Virus record (IMG/VR): IMGVR_UViG_3300031851_005926
Span: 1 to 64,000 of that record
Length of the DNA: 64,000 nucleotides
Reading direction: 5' to 3' (one strand)
DNA from: a virus
The notes beneath the pieces are model-generated. The model ran no database searches and was not told where the DNA came from. It was given only the letters and a program-made list of their open reading frames with translations. The translations under genes and the position numbers were made by a program. Numbering within the stretch: the first letter of the stretch is position 1; each line of letters begins with the position of its first letter. Below, one piece after another: positions 1-7,561 of this stretch.

Positions 1-1
1 G

Positions 2-343
2 CTTAGAGTTAAAAGAAATTATAATCCAGAAAAATGGAACATAATTGAGATACCGTTAAACCCTAGAGAAGCTGTAAAGATCTACCAACTTGATCAACTT
101 TATAGATTCATTGAAGAAACTCAAGGATTAAAGTACGATTGGATAGGAATGATTCTATCTCAATTCGGACCTTATACCGTTAAAAACAAAAACAAATGGT
201 ACTGTTCTGAATGGATAGCCCACGCACTGCAATACTCTAGAATAGTCATGTGGCATGACATAAGTATTTACAATACACCCAACATGTCTCCTGGTAAGCT
301 TTATGATATATTATCAAGCTACAAACCAGAACATTACAAATAA
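2..343 (+). CDS. Permuted NlpC/P60-like cysteine hydrolase (C-terminal part)
   Basis: The reading frame is open from base 2 with no start in the window, so this is the 3' part of a longer gene. The visible 113 residues contain a 'WYCSEW' motif followed by a helix (IAHAL), the pattern of the nucleophile Cys in the circularly permuted papain-like family (YiiX/YaeF type), where the His lies earlier in the chain. That His would be outside the window. Members hydrolyse amide or thioester bonds in cell-wall or lipid-like substrates; the substrate here cannot be told. An internal ATG at 149 is probably not the true start because similarity-type residues (YDWIG) precede it. Confidence 0.6.
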   Translation, partial: LRVKRNYNPEKWNIIEIPLNPREAVKIYQLDQLYRFIEETQGLKYDWIGMILSQFGPYTVKNKNKWYCSEWIAHALQYSRIVMWHDISIYNTPNMSPGKLYDILSSYKPEHYK

Positions 344-398
344 CTTGAATTTAAAAGCCTTATTCTGCTAATAAGCACCTCTCAAAAGGAGGTGTAAT

Positions 399-500
399 AT
401 GAATAAATCTTTAAAAATTTTGGCAACTCTAGCAATTATATTTATAGTTGCTTATGGAGCTGCTTCCCTATTCATTGATTTGAACAGCTTTTTTAATTGA
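399..500 (+). CDS. 33-aa single-span membrane protein
   Basis: A short frame with an excellent ribosome binding site (AGGAGG about 7 nt before the ATG at 399). The product starts MNKSLKI and then has one hydrophobic helix (about residues 5-26) and a short polar tail. Its 3' end overlaps the convergent HNH gene by 33 nt. It is too short to classify; small single-span proteins of this kind are common in large phages and often act on the host inner membrane. Function unknown. Confidence 0.55.
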   Translation: MNKSLKILATLAIIFIVAYGAASLFIDLNSFFN

Positions 501-836
501 TTTTTCTTTATAAATATTTCTAAGCTTTTCTATAAAAGGCGTCAATGCAGTACTTTTCCCATGAACACCCTTGGGTCCAAGATGACACTTCTTGCATAAC
601 GTGATACCATTACTTAGCAATAATGTATATTCTGGTACATAGTACTTAGAAACCATATGATGGGCATGAGTATGCCTTTTTGATTTACAGTTTCTACAAG
701 TGTAAGAATCTCTAGTCCTTACTTGAATTGACCAATCTCTCAATAATCTCTGATCTGGAGAATTGAAAGACTTTTTTCTTTTCTTTTTCTTTCTTTTCCT
801 TTTAACATATAAATTTCTTTTATATTTCTTCATCAA
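468..836 (-). CDS. HNH endonuclease
   Basis: 122 aa. After a very basic N-terminus (Lys/Arg runs, residues 3-23, suited to DNA binding) comes a classic HNH core: CRNC zinc knuckle, HAHH as the first His pair, an N in 'SNGITLC' and a closing CKKC-H. All metal and catalytic positions look intact. Free-standing HNH nucleases in phages usually home into sites lacking the gene or cut host or competing phage DNA. It is encoded opposite to its neighbours and shares the intergenic region 837-903 with a divergent membrane gene, a typical solitary mobile-nuclease arrangement. Confidence 0.85.
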   Translation of the reverse strand: MMKKYKRNLYVKRKRKKKKRKKSFNSPDQRLLRDWSIQVRTRDSYTCRNCKSKRHTHAHHMVSKYYVPEYTLLLSNGITLCKKCHLGPKGVHGKSTALTPFIEKLRNIYKEKSIKKAVQINE

Positions 837-851
837 AGATAACCATTGCTG

Positions 852-886
852 TAGACATAATGTATCATATTATAGACGTAATGCAT
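852..886. promoter_or_regulatory. Tandem 14-bp operator-like repeat
   Basis: Two near-identical direct repeats, TAGACATAATGTAT (852-865) and TAGACGTAATGCAT (873-886), differ at 2 of 14 positions and start exactly 21 bp apart, about two helical turns. The second repeat overlaps a perfect 10-bp palindrome, TAATGCATTA (879-888). They lie in the only gap between the divergent HNH gene and the DUF2061-like gene, so they could bind a repressor or activator controlling both. The binding protein is unknown. Confidence 0.45.
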
Positions 887-903
887 TATACTAGCAGGAT
901 ATA

Positions 904-1173
904 TTGAACAAATCTAACAAGCAAGTAAGAACAATCATGCCAGCTAAAATGTTATTATTAAAGGCTTTAATATGGAGATTCTTCATAGCCATACCAACTG
1001 GTTTTGCTATAACTTATTTCTTTATTAGAGATATAAACACATCTATTCTCGCTTCAATCACTGGAAATATAATAGGAACTTTTCTTTATTTGCTTTATGA
1101 TATGTTATGGTTTAAGATAGTTCCAAAACTTATACGGATCGATAATGATTCCGCAAACAACAGTAAGCAATGA
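904..1173 (+). CDS. DUF2061-like two-span membrane protein
   Basis: 89 aa. The pattern 'KALIWRFFIAIPTGFAITYF...I...ILASITGNIIGTFLYLLYDMLW' resembles the DUF2061 family of short two-helix membrane proteins (K-A-x-x-W-R near the N-terminus, second helix ending in an aromatic-rich segment). The start used is TTG at 904, preceded by AGGA at 896-899; an in-frame ATG at 937 is an alternative. It overlaps the RNase H gene by 4 nt (ATGA), so the two are probably co-translated. Biochemical function of the family is unknown. Confidence 0.6.
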   Translation: MNKSNKQVRTIMPAKMLLLKALIWRFFIAIPTGFAITYFFIRDINTSILASITGNIIGTFLYLLYDMLWFKIVPKLIRIDNDSANNSKQ

Positions 1174-1595
1174 TAACTATTTATACAGACGGTTCATACA
1201 GAAAAAAAATAAGTGCAGCTTCTTCTGCAATGTTAGTAGTTTTTCCTGATGGAAAGCTATATACAGAGCACAAATACCTTGGAAATAAAACAAACAATTA
1301 CGCAGAATTATTTGCTGTAAAAATGGCTTTATCTTGGTGTTTTAAGCAAAAACTTTTAAACGAACAAATACTTATTTGCTCTGACTCTACTTATGCCATT
1401 GGCATTTCCAGTGGTAAGATGACACCCAAAGCCAACAAAGAACTTGCAGAAGTAGCAAACCATTTATATGAATGTTTTTCTAACATAAAAATAGAATGGG
1501 TCAAAAGTCACTCGACAAACAAATACAATAAATTAGTAGATACCATTGCTAACATAGCGATAGATCAGCATCATAATATGACACAAGAATATTAA
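1170..1595 (+). CDS. rnhA: Ribonuclease HI
   Basis: 141 aa, normal family length. It shows the four-carboxylate RNase H site: Asp in 'YTDGS' (residue 6), Glu in 'NNYAEL', Asp in 'SDSTYAI' and the last Asp in 'NKLVDTIA', with the usual 'WVKSHS' strand before it. It degrades RNA in RNA:DNA hybrids, most likely removing lagging-strand primers made by the phage primase-helicase at 37.6-40.1 kb. It is translationally coupled to the upstream membrane gene and followed by a hairpin terminator. Confidence 0.92.
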   Translation: MITIYTDGSYRKKISAASSAMLVVFPDGKLYTEHKYLGNKTNNYAELFAVKMALSWCFKQKLLNEQILICSDSTYAIGISSGKMTPKANKELAEVANHLYECFSNIKIEWVKSHSTNKYNKLVDTIANIAIDQHHNMTQEY

Positions 1596-1624
1596 GAAAG
1601 ACCAATACTCCAATGATTAGTTTT

Positions 1625-1646
1625 CGCGAGCTTGCGCTCGCGTTTT
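1625..1646 (+). terminator. Rho-independent terminator after RNase H
   Basis: Seven-base stem CGCGAGC/GCTCGCG around a TTGC loop, followed by TTTT. It lies between the RNase H stop and the SSB promoter and so separates the two transcripts. Confidence 0.75.
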
Positions 1647-1672
1647 CTGTGGCATTAACGCCATAATACGTT

Positions 1673-1678
1673 TATAAT
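1673..1678 (+). promoter_or_regulatory. Probable -10 box for ssb
   Basis: A perfect TATAAT lies 18 nt before the SSB start, just after the upstream terminator, so SSB needs a promoter here. No good -35 hexamer is visible at 16-18 nt, which would fit a host sigma factor helped by an activator. Confidence 0.45.
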
Positions 1679-1695
1679 TATATGGAGAAAATCAG

Positions 1696-2085
1696 ATGAA
1701 CTTTTTCACTGGTATCGGAAACGTCGGTCAGGACCCAGCACTTCGCAATACTCCCTCTGGCCGAGGAGTAACTAATTTCAATGTTGCTATTGATAGGCGC
1801 TTCTACCAAGGCGCTGGCGACACACGCCGACTTGTCCGTGAGACAGACTGGATTCCTGTTGTTGCTTGGGGACCTCTTGCAGAGGTTTGTGCCAAGTATC
1901 TTCAGAAGGGATCTAAGGTAAGTGTCGAAGGCAGCATCCGTCCTCGACAGTACGATGATTCCAATGGAGTTCGTCATAACACTTTCGAAGTTGTGGCATC
2001 CAAGGTACATTTCCTTGACAAGATCAAGGGTAACGATATGTCTGACAGCATGCCTTCTACCGAAGGCGTTCCTACCGAAGGGTAG
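1696..2085 (+). CDS. ssb: Single-stranded DNA-binding protein
   Basis: 129 aa with a bacterial-type SSB OB-fold: 'MNFFTGIGNVGQDPALR' at the N-terminus, 'TNFNVAID', 'TDWIPVVAWG', 'YLQKGSKVSVEGSIRPRQY' and a final strand. It coats single-stranded DNA during replication and recombination. The C-terminal tail (residues about 112-129) ends in TEGVPTEG and lacks the acidic DDDIPF-type tip that recruits partner proteins in bacteria, so partner binding must differ. Codons are much more C/G-ending than in neighbours, and the gene is bracketed by its own -10 box and terminator, both signs of high expression. RBS GGAG lies before the ATG. Confidence 0.93.
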   Translation: MNFFTGIGNVGQDPALRNTPSGRGVTNFNVAIDRRFYQGAGDTRRLVRETDWIPVVAWGPLAEVCAKYLQKGSKVSVEGSIRPRQYDDSNGVRHNTFEVVASKVHFLDKIKGNDMSDSMPSTEGVPTEG

Positions 2086-2106
2086 TCGTCAAAGACACAA
2101 ATATTA

Positions 2107-2141
2107 GGGGCGCGAGCATCATTGCTCGTGCCCCTTTTTTT
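2107..2141 (+). terminator. Strong terminator after ssb
   Basis: GGGGCGCGAGCA pairs with TGCTCGTGCCCC around a short TCAT loop, followed by seven T residues. It ends the ssb transcript. Confidence 0.88.
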
Positions 2142-2151
2142 AGGTAAAAAA

Positions 2152-2475
2152 ATGGAAGATGAAAAATATAAAGAAAGACTAGAAGCCCTAAGCGCTGACA
2201 AACTAACTATTGACCAGCTCATTAATGCAATGCTTGTTTTCTGTAAAGAAGCAAGCCTAAAGCATCCCAAAAAAACTTTTGAAGCAATCACTATGGCTCT
2301 CTCGAATGGAATATTCGAAGCAGATAGCTACAAATCTTTAGGATATGAAGAAATGGCTATCGTTTTCGGAATGGCATTCAGACTAATAGAAGCCAGAATT
2401 GGTGAACAAGAAAAACTTGATACAGATACCATGATTATGATACATAATAGTGGAGATGATGAGGTTTATCACTAA
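2152..2475 (+). CDS. Hypothetical helical protein
   Basis: 107 aa from the ATG at 2152 (a TTG further upstream would run through the ssb terminator hairpin and is unlikely). The protein is acidic and mostly helical, beginning MEDEKYKERLEAL, with no motif I recognise. It sits directly after the ssb terminator and overlaps the next membrane gene by one base (TAATG), so it probably heads a new transcript with it. Function unknown. Confidence 0.65.
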   Translation: MEDEKYKERLEALSADKLTIDQLINAMLVFCKEASLKHPKKTFEAITMALSNGIFEADSYKSLGYEEMAIVFGMAFRLIEARIGEQEKLDTDTMIMIHNSGDDEVYH

Positions 2476-2729
2476 TGTCTATTCAGTCCCCAGAAGAATC
2501 TAAAAAAACAACGTCTCGTATAAAAGCGTTCCTTTGTGGAACAAAATCTATACTAGATGCTGTACTTGGCAAACTTATAAGTAGAAAACTACTTGCTTTC
2601 ATAGTTGCCACAGTTCTTATTTCTAAACAAACTTTAGAATCTGGAGACTGGACATTGATTGCTTGCATGTACATTGGAGTACAAGGTGCAATCGATTTCT
2701 ACAAAATCAGAAATGGAATCTCTGATTAA
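2475..2729 (+). CDS. Small two-span membrane protein, holin-like
   Basis: 84 aa. A polar N-terminus is followed by two hydrophobic helices (about residues 38-52 and 58-76) separated by a short acidic turn (ESGDW). The segment 'SRKLLAFIVATVL' and the 'YIGVQGAIDFYK' end resemble small phage membrane proteins often listed as putative holins or holin-like proteins. No lysis enzyme is next to it, so a lysis role is only a guess. It overlaps the UDG-like gene by 17 nt. Confidence 0.6.
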   Translation: MSIQSPEESKKTTSRIKAFLCGTKSILDAVLGKLISRKLLAFIVATVLISKQTLESGDWTLIACMYIGVQGAIDFYKIRNGISD

Positions 2730-3288
2730 AACAACATTCGTTTGTAACGAGTGTTTTGGTTCCAAAGAGTATCCTTCTGCTTGGAGTAAAATCCACACTG
2801 AAGGCACACGAGTAAACCTTACTCAAGACAATCCAGACATATTTATCATTCACGAAGCTCCTTGTAACACTCGGCTGCTTCTAGAAATCCTTTGTACGCT
2901 AAATATAACTTCTAATATATACATATCTAGCATTATTAAACATGAAATTCCTGACCACAAGGAACCAACCATGTTGGAAATGATAAATTTAGGCAATGGA
3001 ATTTGCAAAGAGATTATAGACTTAAGACCTAAGTCTATAATTTGCATTGGTGAAGCTGCTTCAGAATACATGATTTGGTTATCCGATAATCCTGATAGCT
3101 CTTCAAAGTCTACTTTTCTTTTACAAGAAAAAAGCAGAAATATAAACGAACAAGACAGAACCATTTGGGAGTGCCCTGTAATCTGTACATGGGAACCATC
3201 AAATGCCATTCAAAATAAAACCAAACTGTTAGAATTGAAGGAAAACTTTTTCAAAGCTCTTCAATTTGCAGAAGGAGGGACCCTATGA
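2713..3288 (+). CDS. Uracil-DNA glycosylase superfamily protein
   Basis: 191 aa from the ATG at 2713. The order of elements fits the family 4/5-type UDG fold: 'DIFIIHEAP' in place of the usual (I)GEAPG active loop, 'NIYISSIIKHEIP' in place of the N-x-V-K-C segment, 'EII..LRPKSIICIGEAAS' and 'VICTWEPSNAIQNK' in place of the terminal HPS loop. Several catalytic positions differ from true glycosylases, so it may recognise DNA without excising uracil. The start chosen avoids a long overlap with the membrane gene. Confidence 0.5.
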   Translation: MESLIKTTFVCNECFGSKEYPSAWSKIHTEGTRVNLTQDNPDIFIIHEAPCNTRLLLEILCTLNITSNIYISSIIKHEIPDHKEPTMLEMINLGNGICKEIIDLRPKSIICIGEAASEYMIWLSDNPDSSSKSTFLLQEKSRNINEQDRTIWECPVICTWEPSNAIQNKTKLLELKENFFKALQFAEGGTL

Positions 3289-3291
3289 AAG

Positions 3292-3750
3292 GTGTACTAT
3301 GAAGATTTTGCTTCTCATCCAGCAATGCAGGAGCAGCCACCTGGCGGATATAGGCATTTTGCTTTAGCTTCTATAAAAAAAGAAAAGTTTTTAGGTTGGA
3401 ATAATCCAAAAACTAGTCCTAAAATAAACTATTTTAAGCAAAATGGGCATATTACCCATATGCATCATGCAGAAACCCATGCCATATACAAAGTTCCTAA
3501 AGCAAAAAGATCTAAAGTTCGAATATACATAGCAAGAATGTCACCTTTGGGTCGCTTTGCGAATAGCAAGCCTTGCCCAGGATGTATGTTTACTTTACTC
3601 TCTGAAGGTGTTAAGCTTAAAAATATATGGTATACAAATACTGAAGGTATTTGGACTAAAATGAACAAACTAGACTTAGGAGAATACTATGCTAACGAAT
3701 CATGCCGACATTTCGGCAAAAAAAGAAAAAAATCTAAAAGATTTACGTAA
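3292..3750 (+). CDS. Cytidine/deoxycytidylate deaminase-family enzyme
   Basis: 152 aa with the zinc deaminase signature: 'HHAETHAI' (His ligand and proton-shuttling Glu) and 'PCPGCM' (two Cys ligands). It probably deaminates dCMP to dUMP, feeding thymidylate synthesis and complementing the dUTPase at 21.2 kb. The start is GTG at 3292; a strong GAAGGAGGG lies 12-20 nt upstream, and a tiny ATG frame at 3285 overlaps the previous stop. The exact substrate (dCMP, cytidine or another amino-pyrimidine) cannot be read from sequence. The last 62 nt overlap the next gene. Confidence 0.75.
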   Translation: MYYEDFASHPAMQEQPPGGYRHFALASIKKEKFLGWNNPKTSPKINYFKQNGHITHMHHAETHAIYKVPKAKRSKVRIYIARMSPLGRFANSKPCPGCMFTLLSEGVKLKNIWYTNTEGIWTKMNKLDLGEYYANESCRHFGKKRKKSKRFT

Positions 3751-3931
3751 CAAGATTGCTGAATTAATTAAAGAGAATATTGAGTTAAAAACTCAAGTTT
3801 CAATTCTTTCTGACGAACTCTCAAAAATTAAAACTTCTGCAAGAAAAGTGTCAAAAGCTACAAATAAATCAACTATGAAAGCTGAAACTTCTAAAGAAGG
3901 TACAAATGGAAATATCTCAACTACTGATTAA
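3689..3931 (+). CDS. Small coiled-coil protein
   Basis: 80 aa. The first 55 residues form an obvious coiled coil (NLKDLRNKIAELIKENIELK), followed by a Lys/Thr/Ser-rich, probably disordered tail. TTAGGAG lies 8 nt before the ATG, supporting translation despite a 62-nt overlap with the deaminase gene. No known family recognised. Confidence 0.6.
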   Translation: MLTNHADISAKKEKNLKDLRNKIAELIKENIELKTQVSILSDELSKIKTSARKVSKATNKSTMKAETSKEGTNGNISTTD

Positions 3932-4151
3932 TACACTCGCTTTAATTGGTATACTGACTATTTCTACATTAATACAATTCAGCATAAAATATATTATACA
4001 TTATATTAAACACAAAACTTTTCCTACCTCAATAGAGGAAGAAAAGATGTCTTTACTTAAGGAAGAAATTCTCTCCTTAAGAGAAACCATATCTCGCTTA
4101 GAAGATGAAAATACAGAAATGTCTAAAGCTCTTCTAAGAAGAATACAATAG
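3906..4151 (+). CDS. Membrane-anchored coiled-coil protein
   Basis: 81 aa. A hydrophobic N-terminal helix (about residues 5-30) is followed by a basic hinge and a charged coiled coil (LKEEILSLRETISRLEDEN). This is a type II membrane anchor with a coiled-coil domain. It starts inside the preceding gene (26-nt overlap). The layout resembles an inner-membrane spanin, but no outer-membrane lipoprotein partner is encoded with it, so I do not assign that function. Confidence 0.6.
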   Translation: MEISQLLINTLALIGILTISTLIQFSIKYIIHYIKHKTFPTSIEEEKMSLLKEEILSLRETISRLEDENTEMSKALLRRIQ

Positions 4152-4159
4152 GAAAAAAA

Positions 4160-4822
4160 ATGAAATACAAAATAAAGCTAAGTTTCGAACACAATCCCAT
4201 TGATGGTGTTGTAGAAACAGTTGAAGCTAATAATGTAGATGAAGCTCAAGAAATTGCTGTTTCTCTTGCTAGCTCTATCTATGAGACTGATTCAAATCTA
4301 GGAACCTGGATAATAGAAGAAGTCGAAGAATTAGTAGAAGTGGAGACCGCCAGTGCAAAAAGTACATATACCAGTTACAACACATTCGGCTATGATGAAC
4401 TATCTGTTTCCTATAGCCCTTACATGGTATCTTTTTCTCAGAATGCTGATAATGATCCCACTTGGACTTGCATGGGCTATTCCACGTATAGCGATTTTAA
4501 TGGCGACGGGTATATTTTCACGACTGGAGAAACAAGCGCATCAGGAGAGCCAGCAGAAACAGGATACTCTCCTTACCTGACAGCTTCAAACGAAAAAGAG
4601 CAAGAAGGTAGTTACACACCTTATGTTTCAGCAACAACTCCTGCTACTTCTAACGAAGGGCCAGGAATGGATGCTAATCAAATTGCTGGCTATGCAGCTG
4701 TATCTGCACCTGCAGACTTTAAAGCTTCATGCTCTTACCATAAGACTCTTCCTAACGGATACTTGCCTTATCGCTCTTCGTGGATTGTCGCAGTAAAACC
4801 TGGACAAACCTTAGTCGTCTAA
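4160..4822 (+). CDS. Hypothetical protein with YxPY repeats
   Basis: 220 aa. The N-terminal 60 residues form an acidic alpha/beta-looking module (KIKLSFEHNP..., DEAQEIAVSLAS). The rest is low-complexity and Ser/Thr/Tyr-rich, with four copies of a Y-x-P-Y motif: SYSPY, GYSPY, SYTPY, GYLPY. The product of the gene at 7562 begins with the same motif (MAYTPY). The repeats suggest a short linear binding motif used several times. No homologous family recognised; a virion or scaffolding role is possible but unproven. Confidence 0.65.
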   Translation: MKYKIKLSFEHNPIDGVVETVEANNVDEAQEIAVSLASSIYETDSNLGTWIIEEVEELVEVETASAKSTYTSYNTFGYDELSVSYSPYMVSFSQNADNDPTWTCMGYSTYSDFNGDGYIFTTGETSASGEPAETGYSPYLTASNEKEQEGSYTPYVSATTPATSNEGPGMDANQIAGYAAVSAPADFKASCSYHKTLPNGYLPYRSSWIVAVKPGQTLVV

Positions 4823-4911
4823 AATTGTCAAATTTATACCCTTAAGACAGCTTGCACGACAACATCCCATATGTGTAAGATAATACTAAGTACTCATCAG
4901 AGGTGGTCACT

Positions 4912-6663
4912 GTGCATGAAATCCCTTTAACAATATTGTCAAAAGAAGAAGGTATTCCGATACCTAATAATCTTTTTAGATTTAGCCTTTCTCATGAAGC
5001 AGCTGCCAAGATGGAAACTGTTGAAGTAGAGCTTAGACCAGGTATAAAAGAAAAATTCTTTGCAATAGGTGTGTCTAACGATACATCTATTGCAATTGAA
5101 CTATGTGCTTCTGAAGAAGAAAAAAAAGATAACCTGAATCCAATAGGTGTAATCTGTATACTAAAAGCTGAAAAAGTTAGAGATTTTGACACTTTGGTCA
5201 AAGCAAAAATAGTCTGCAGAACTCACTTGAGGCAGCTTGCTTTAAAAAGAGAATCCTACTGGATACCTTTTGAGAAGATTAAAGAAGAGATCCTTCCTGG
5301 AGAAGAAGAATTAGTTAACGACTTATCAATTCTTATAAATTATATAATTGCTAACGAAAACATTTTCTCTCCAACTCTAAAAGCAAAAGTCAAAACTACT
5401 GACGATCTAATTAAAATTGCTAACGTGATAGTCAGTGACATACCACTAGATCATGAAGATCGATTAGAGTATCTTCAATATCAAAGTAATTTAGAAAGAA
5501 TCACTTTTGTAATAAGGCACTTATTTGTAATACTTGCCTCAATAAGAGCTGGTGACAATAATAGGAGTACAGCCACTATTAGGAGAAATATGACTCCCAG
5601 TGAAGCGGCCAGCATTATATACGCTGCCAATGCTGCTCACAACAACCCCTCTATTGAGAAGGAAACTAATTCATCTGTTTCCGCTCCAAAAGAAGTAAGG
5701 TCAAAAATAGAGAAGGAAAAGCAAAGACTCAAAGAGCTACCACCTTCTTCTCTTGAATATCAAACTATAAAAGAATACCTCGCTTGGCTTGAAGGCTTAC
5801 CTTGGGGCAATTTTTCTTACAAAGAGCCAGATCTTAAAAAATTCATATCTATATTAAATAAATCACACTACGGTCTTGACCAAGTTAAAGAATGTATTCT
5901 CGAACACATGGTAATAGAGAAACTATCAGACAATAGTAGAGGGTCAGTGATATGCTTTTTAGGCCCACCAGGTACTGGTAAAACCAGTATAGCAAAATCT
6001 ATAGCTGAAGCCACTAACAGAGAAATTATTAAAATTGCTCTTGGTGGAATGTCTGATGAAGCAGAATTAAGAGGTCACAGAAGAACTTATGTTGCATCTA
6101 GACCTGGTAGAATTATAGCTGGTTTAAAAAATTGTGGAACCTTTGACCCTATTGTACTACTCGACGAAGTAGACAAAATGGGGAATAGTAGAGGAGACCC
6201 TACAAGCGCTCTTCTTGAAATCTTAGATCCAGAACAAAATAATGAATTTATAGACAGATACATTGAGTCTCCAATAGACCTGTCTAAAGTTATGTTTATT
6301 TGTACTGCGAACTACGAAGAACAAATACCTCCAGCTCTAAAAGACAGATTTGAAATAATCTATTTTAGAGACTACGATTATGAAGAAAAGCTTGTTATTC
6401 TAGAAGAATTTTTAATTCCTGAAGTCAAAGCAGACTTTCATCTAGACAGCCATCCGATATCATTTTCTAGTGATACGCTTGCGCGCATCGCTTCTTTGGG
6501 AGGTATCAGAGATATAAAAAGAGGCGTTCAAAAACTACTAAGAAAAGCTGCAGTACAGATAGTCGTAAACGAACAAACTTCTGTTGAGATAACTCCAGAA
6601 GATGTAGAAAGCTTAAAAAAGAATAAAAACAAAACAAAAAATATTGGCTTTGGAGGCGATTAA
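4912..6663 (+). CDS. Lon-like AAA+ ATPase lacking the protease domain
   Basis: 583 aa from GTG 4912, chosen because AGAGGTGG lies at the right distance. Regions in order: Lon N-terminal-like domain (about 1-200), helical linker (about 260-345), AAA+ module with Walker A GPPGTGKT (351-358), Walker B VLLDEVDK (Asp418-Glu419), and sensor/arginine regions near 'TANYEEQIPPALKDRFEII' and 'GGIRDIKRGVQ'. It aligns with Lon as far as the end of the AAA+ lid and then stops, about 200 residues short, with no Ser-Lys peptidase domain; the next gene is unrelated. The C-terminus is a Lys/Asn-rich tail ending IGFGGD. It could be a stand-alone unfoldase, a partner of the phage ClpP at 43.2 kb, or a poison subunit for host Lon. 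Confidence 0.85.
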   Translation: MHEIPLTILSKEEGIPIPNNLFRFSLSHEAAAKMETVEVELRPGIKEKFFAIGVSNDTSIAIELCASEEEKKDNLNPIGVICILKAEKVRDFDTLVKAKIVCRTHLRQLALKRESYWIPFEKIKEEILPGEEELVNDLSILINYIIANENIFSPTLKAKVKTTDDLIKIANVIVSDIPLDHEDRLEYLQYQSNLERITFVIRHLFVILASIRAGDNNRSTATIRRNMTPSEAASIIYAANAAHNNPSIEKETNSSVSAPKEVRSKIEKEKQRLKELPPSSLEYQTIKEYLAWLEGLPWGNFSYKEPDLKKFISILNKSHYGLDQVKECILEHMVIEKLSDNSRGSVICFLGPPGTGKTSIAKSIAEATNREIIKIALGGMSDEAELRGHRRTYVASRPGRIIAGLKNCGTFDPIVLLDEVDKMGNSRGDPTSALLEILDPEQNNEFIDRYIESPIDLSKVMFICTANYEEQIPPALKDRFEIIYFRDYDYEEKLVILEEFLIPEVKADFHLDSHPISFSSDTLARIASLGGIRDIKRGVQKLLRKAAVQIVVNEQTSVEITPEDVESLKKNKNKTKNIGFGGD

Positions 6664-7553
6664 TGATCAAGCAGGTAAACTTATCGCAGATAAGAACAGT
6701 CCTAGCTAACAATATCGAATCAATTCATAAAAAATCTAAAGCTTCTAAAGAGATAGAGCACTTGAATCCACTCTATGCAGGTGGGTACCCAATGTCTCTT
6801 CTCTTTGCTCCTAGAGATAAAGGAGCTTTAGATGAAATTAATAGTTTGTATTACTCTGATTATGACATTTATTTCACTGATGAAGAAAAAGCACAAGAAG
6901 CAATAAGCATCTTATCAAAGATTTCTATTGCTGAAGCATACGTTACAGAAAATGCTACGACGTTACGCGTCAAGCATCCAGAACATGCTGAAAATAAATT
7001 TGAAGTTTTTCAAATTGTACACAAAGTCAATGGTGACGCAGAGTCTATTCTGCCAACATTTGACTTTGTCAATTGCGCTGTTGGCTTTGCGCCATTAAAA
7101 AATCAATTCTTTTTACACAAAGACGCTCCCCTTTTTCATAATGAAAGGATTCTAAACATATTGAATCCTTGGATGATAAAAGAAGCTCTAGAAGAAAAGA
7201 AAGAAATAAATGACAATATCATTATCCAATTACTTAGATTTAAAAAATACTGCTATAGATGGGGCTACAATTTAAGCGACAGTTCTTTTGACTTGCTTAT
7301 TCAAGCTTATGAAGCATACCCCAATATTGTATTATCTTCTAATCAAGTAATTAGAGCTACTGGCGGTAGTTATTCCGGCCAGGAGTACTACGCATGGCGT
7401 AATCAGAATATATGGAAATCTGTTGCTAGACTAATGAAGTCTCATTCCAAATGGAGAGACTATAAAGATACGATTGGACAAATAGAGGCTGTAGATTCTC
7501 ATAATGAGAATTTCAGAAATATACAACCAGACGCAAGTCAACTACCATTTTAG
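6663..7553 (+). CDS. Polymerase-beta-type nucleotidyltransferase
   Basis: 296 aa. An 'AGGYPMSLL' turn followed by 'SDYDIYF' gives the G-G...D-x-D signature of the pol-beta nucleotidyltransferase fold, with a possible third carboxylate in 'LPTFDFVNCAVGF'. Such enzymes transfer nucleotides to RNA, protein or small molecules; CCA-type repair is not indicated because no tRNA genes are visible. The ATG overlaps the stop of the Lon-like gene by one base (TAATG), indicating co-translation. The exact acceptor is unknown. Confidence 0.55.
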   Translation: MIKQVNLSQIRTVLANNIESIHKKSKASKEIEHLNPLYAGGYPMSLLFAPRDKGALDEINSLYYSDYDIYFTDEEKAQEAISILSKISIAEAYVTENATTLRVKHPEHAENKFEVFQIVHKVNGDAESILPTFDFVNCAVGFAPLKNQFFLHKDAPLFHNERILNILNPWMIKEALEEKKEINDNIIIQLLRFKKYCYRWGYNLSDSSFDLLIQAYEAYPNIVLSSNQVIRATGGSYSGQEYYAWRNQNIWKSVARLMKSHSKWRDYKDTIGQIEAVDSHNENFRNIQPDASQLPF

Positions 7554-7561
7554 GAGAAAAA

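Noticed and set aside
3689-4151. Overlapping Rz/Rz1 spanin pair
   Set aside because: The upstream frame lacks a signal peptide and lipobox, and the order (coiled coil first, membrane protein second) is wrong for nested spanins.
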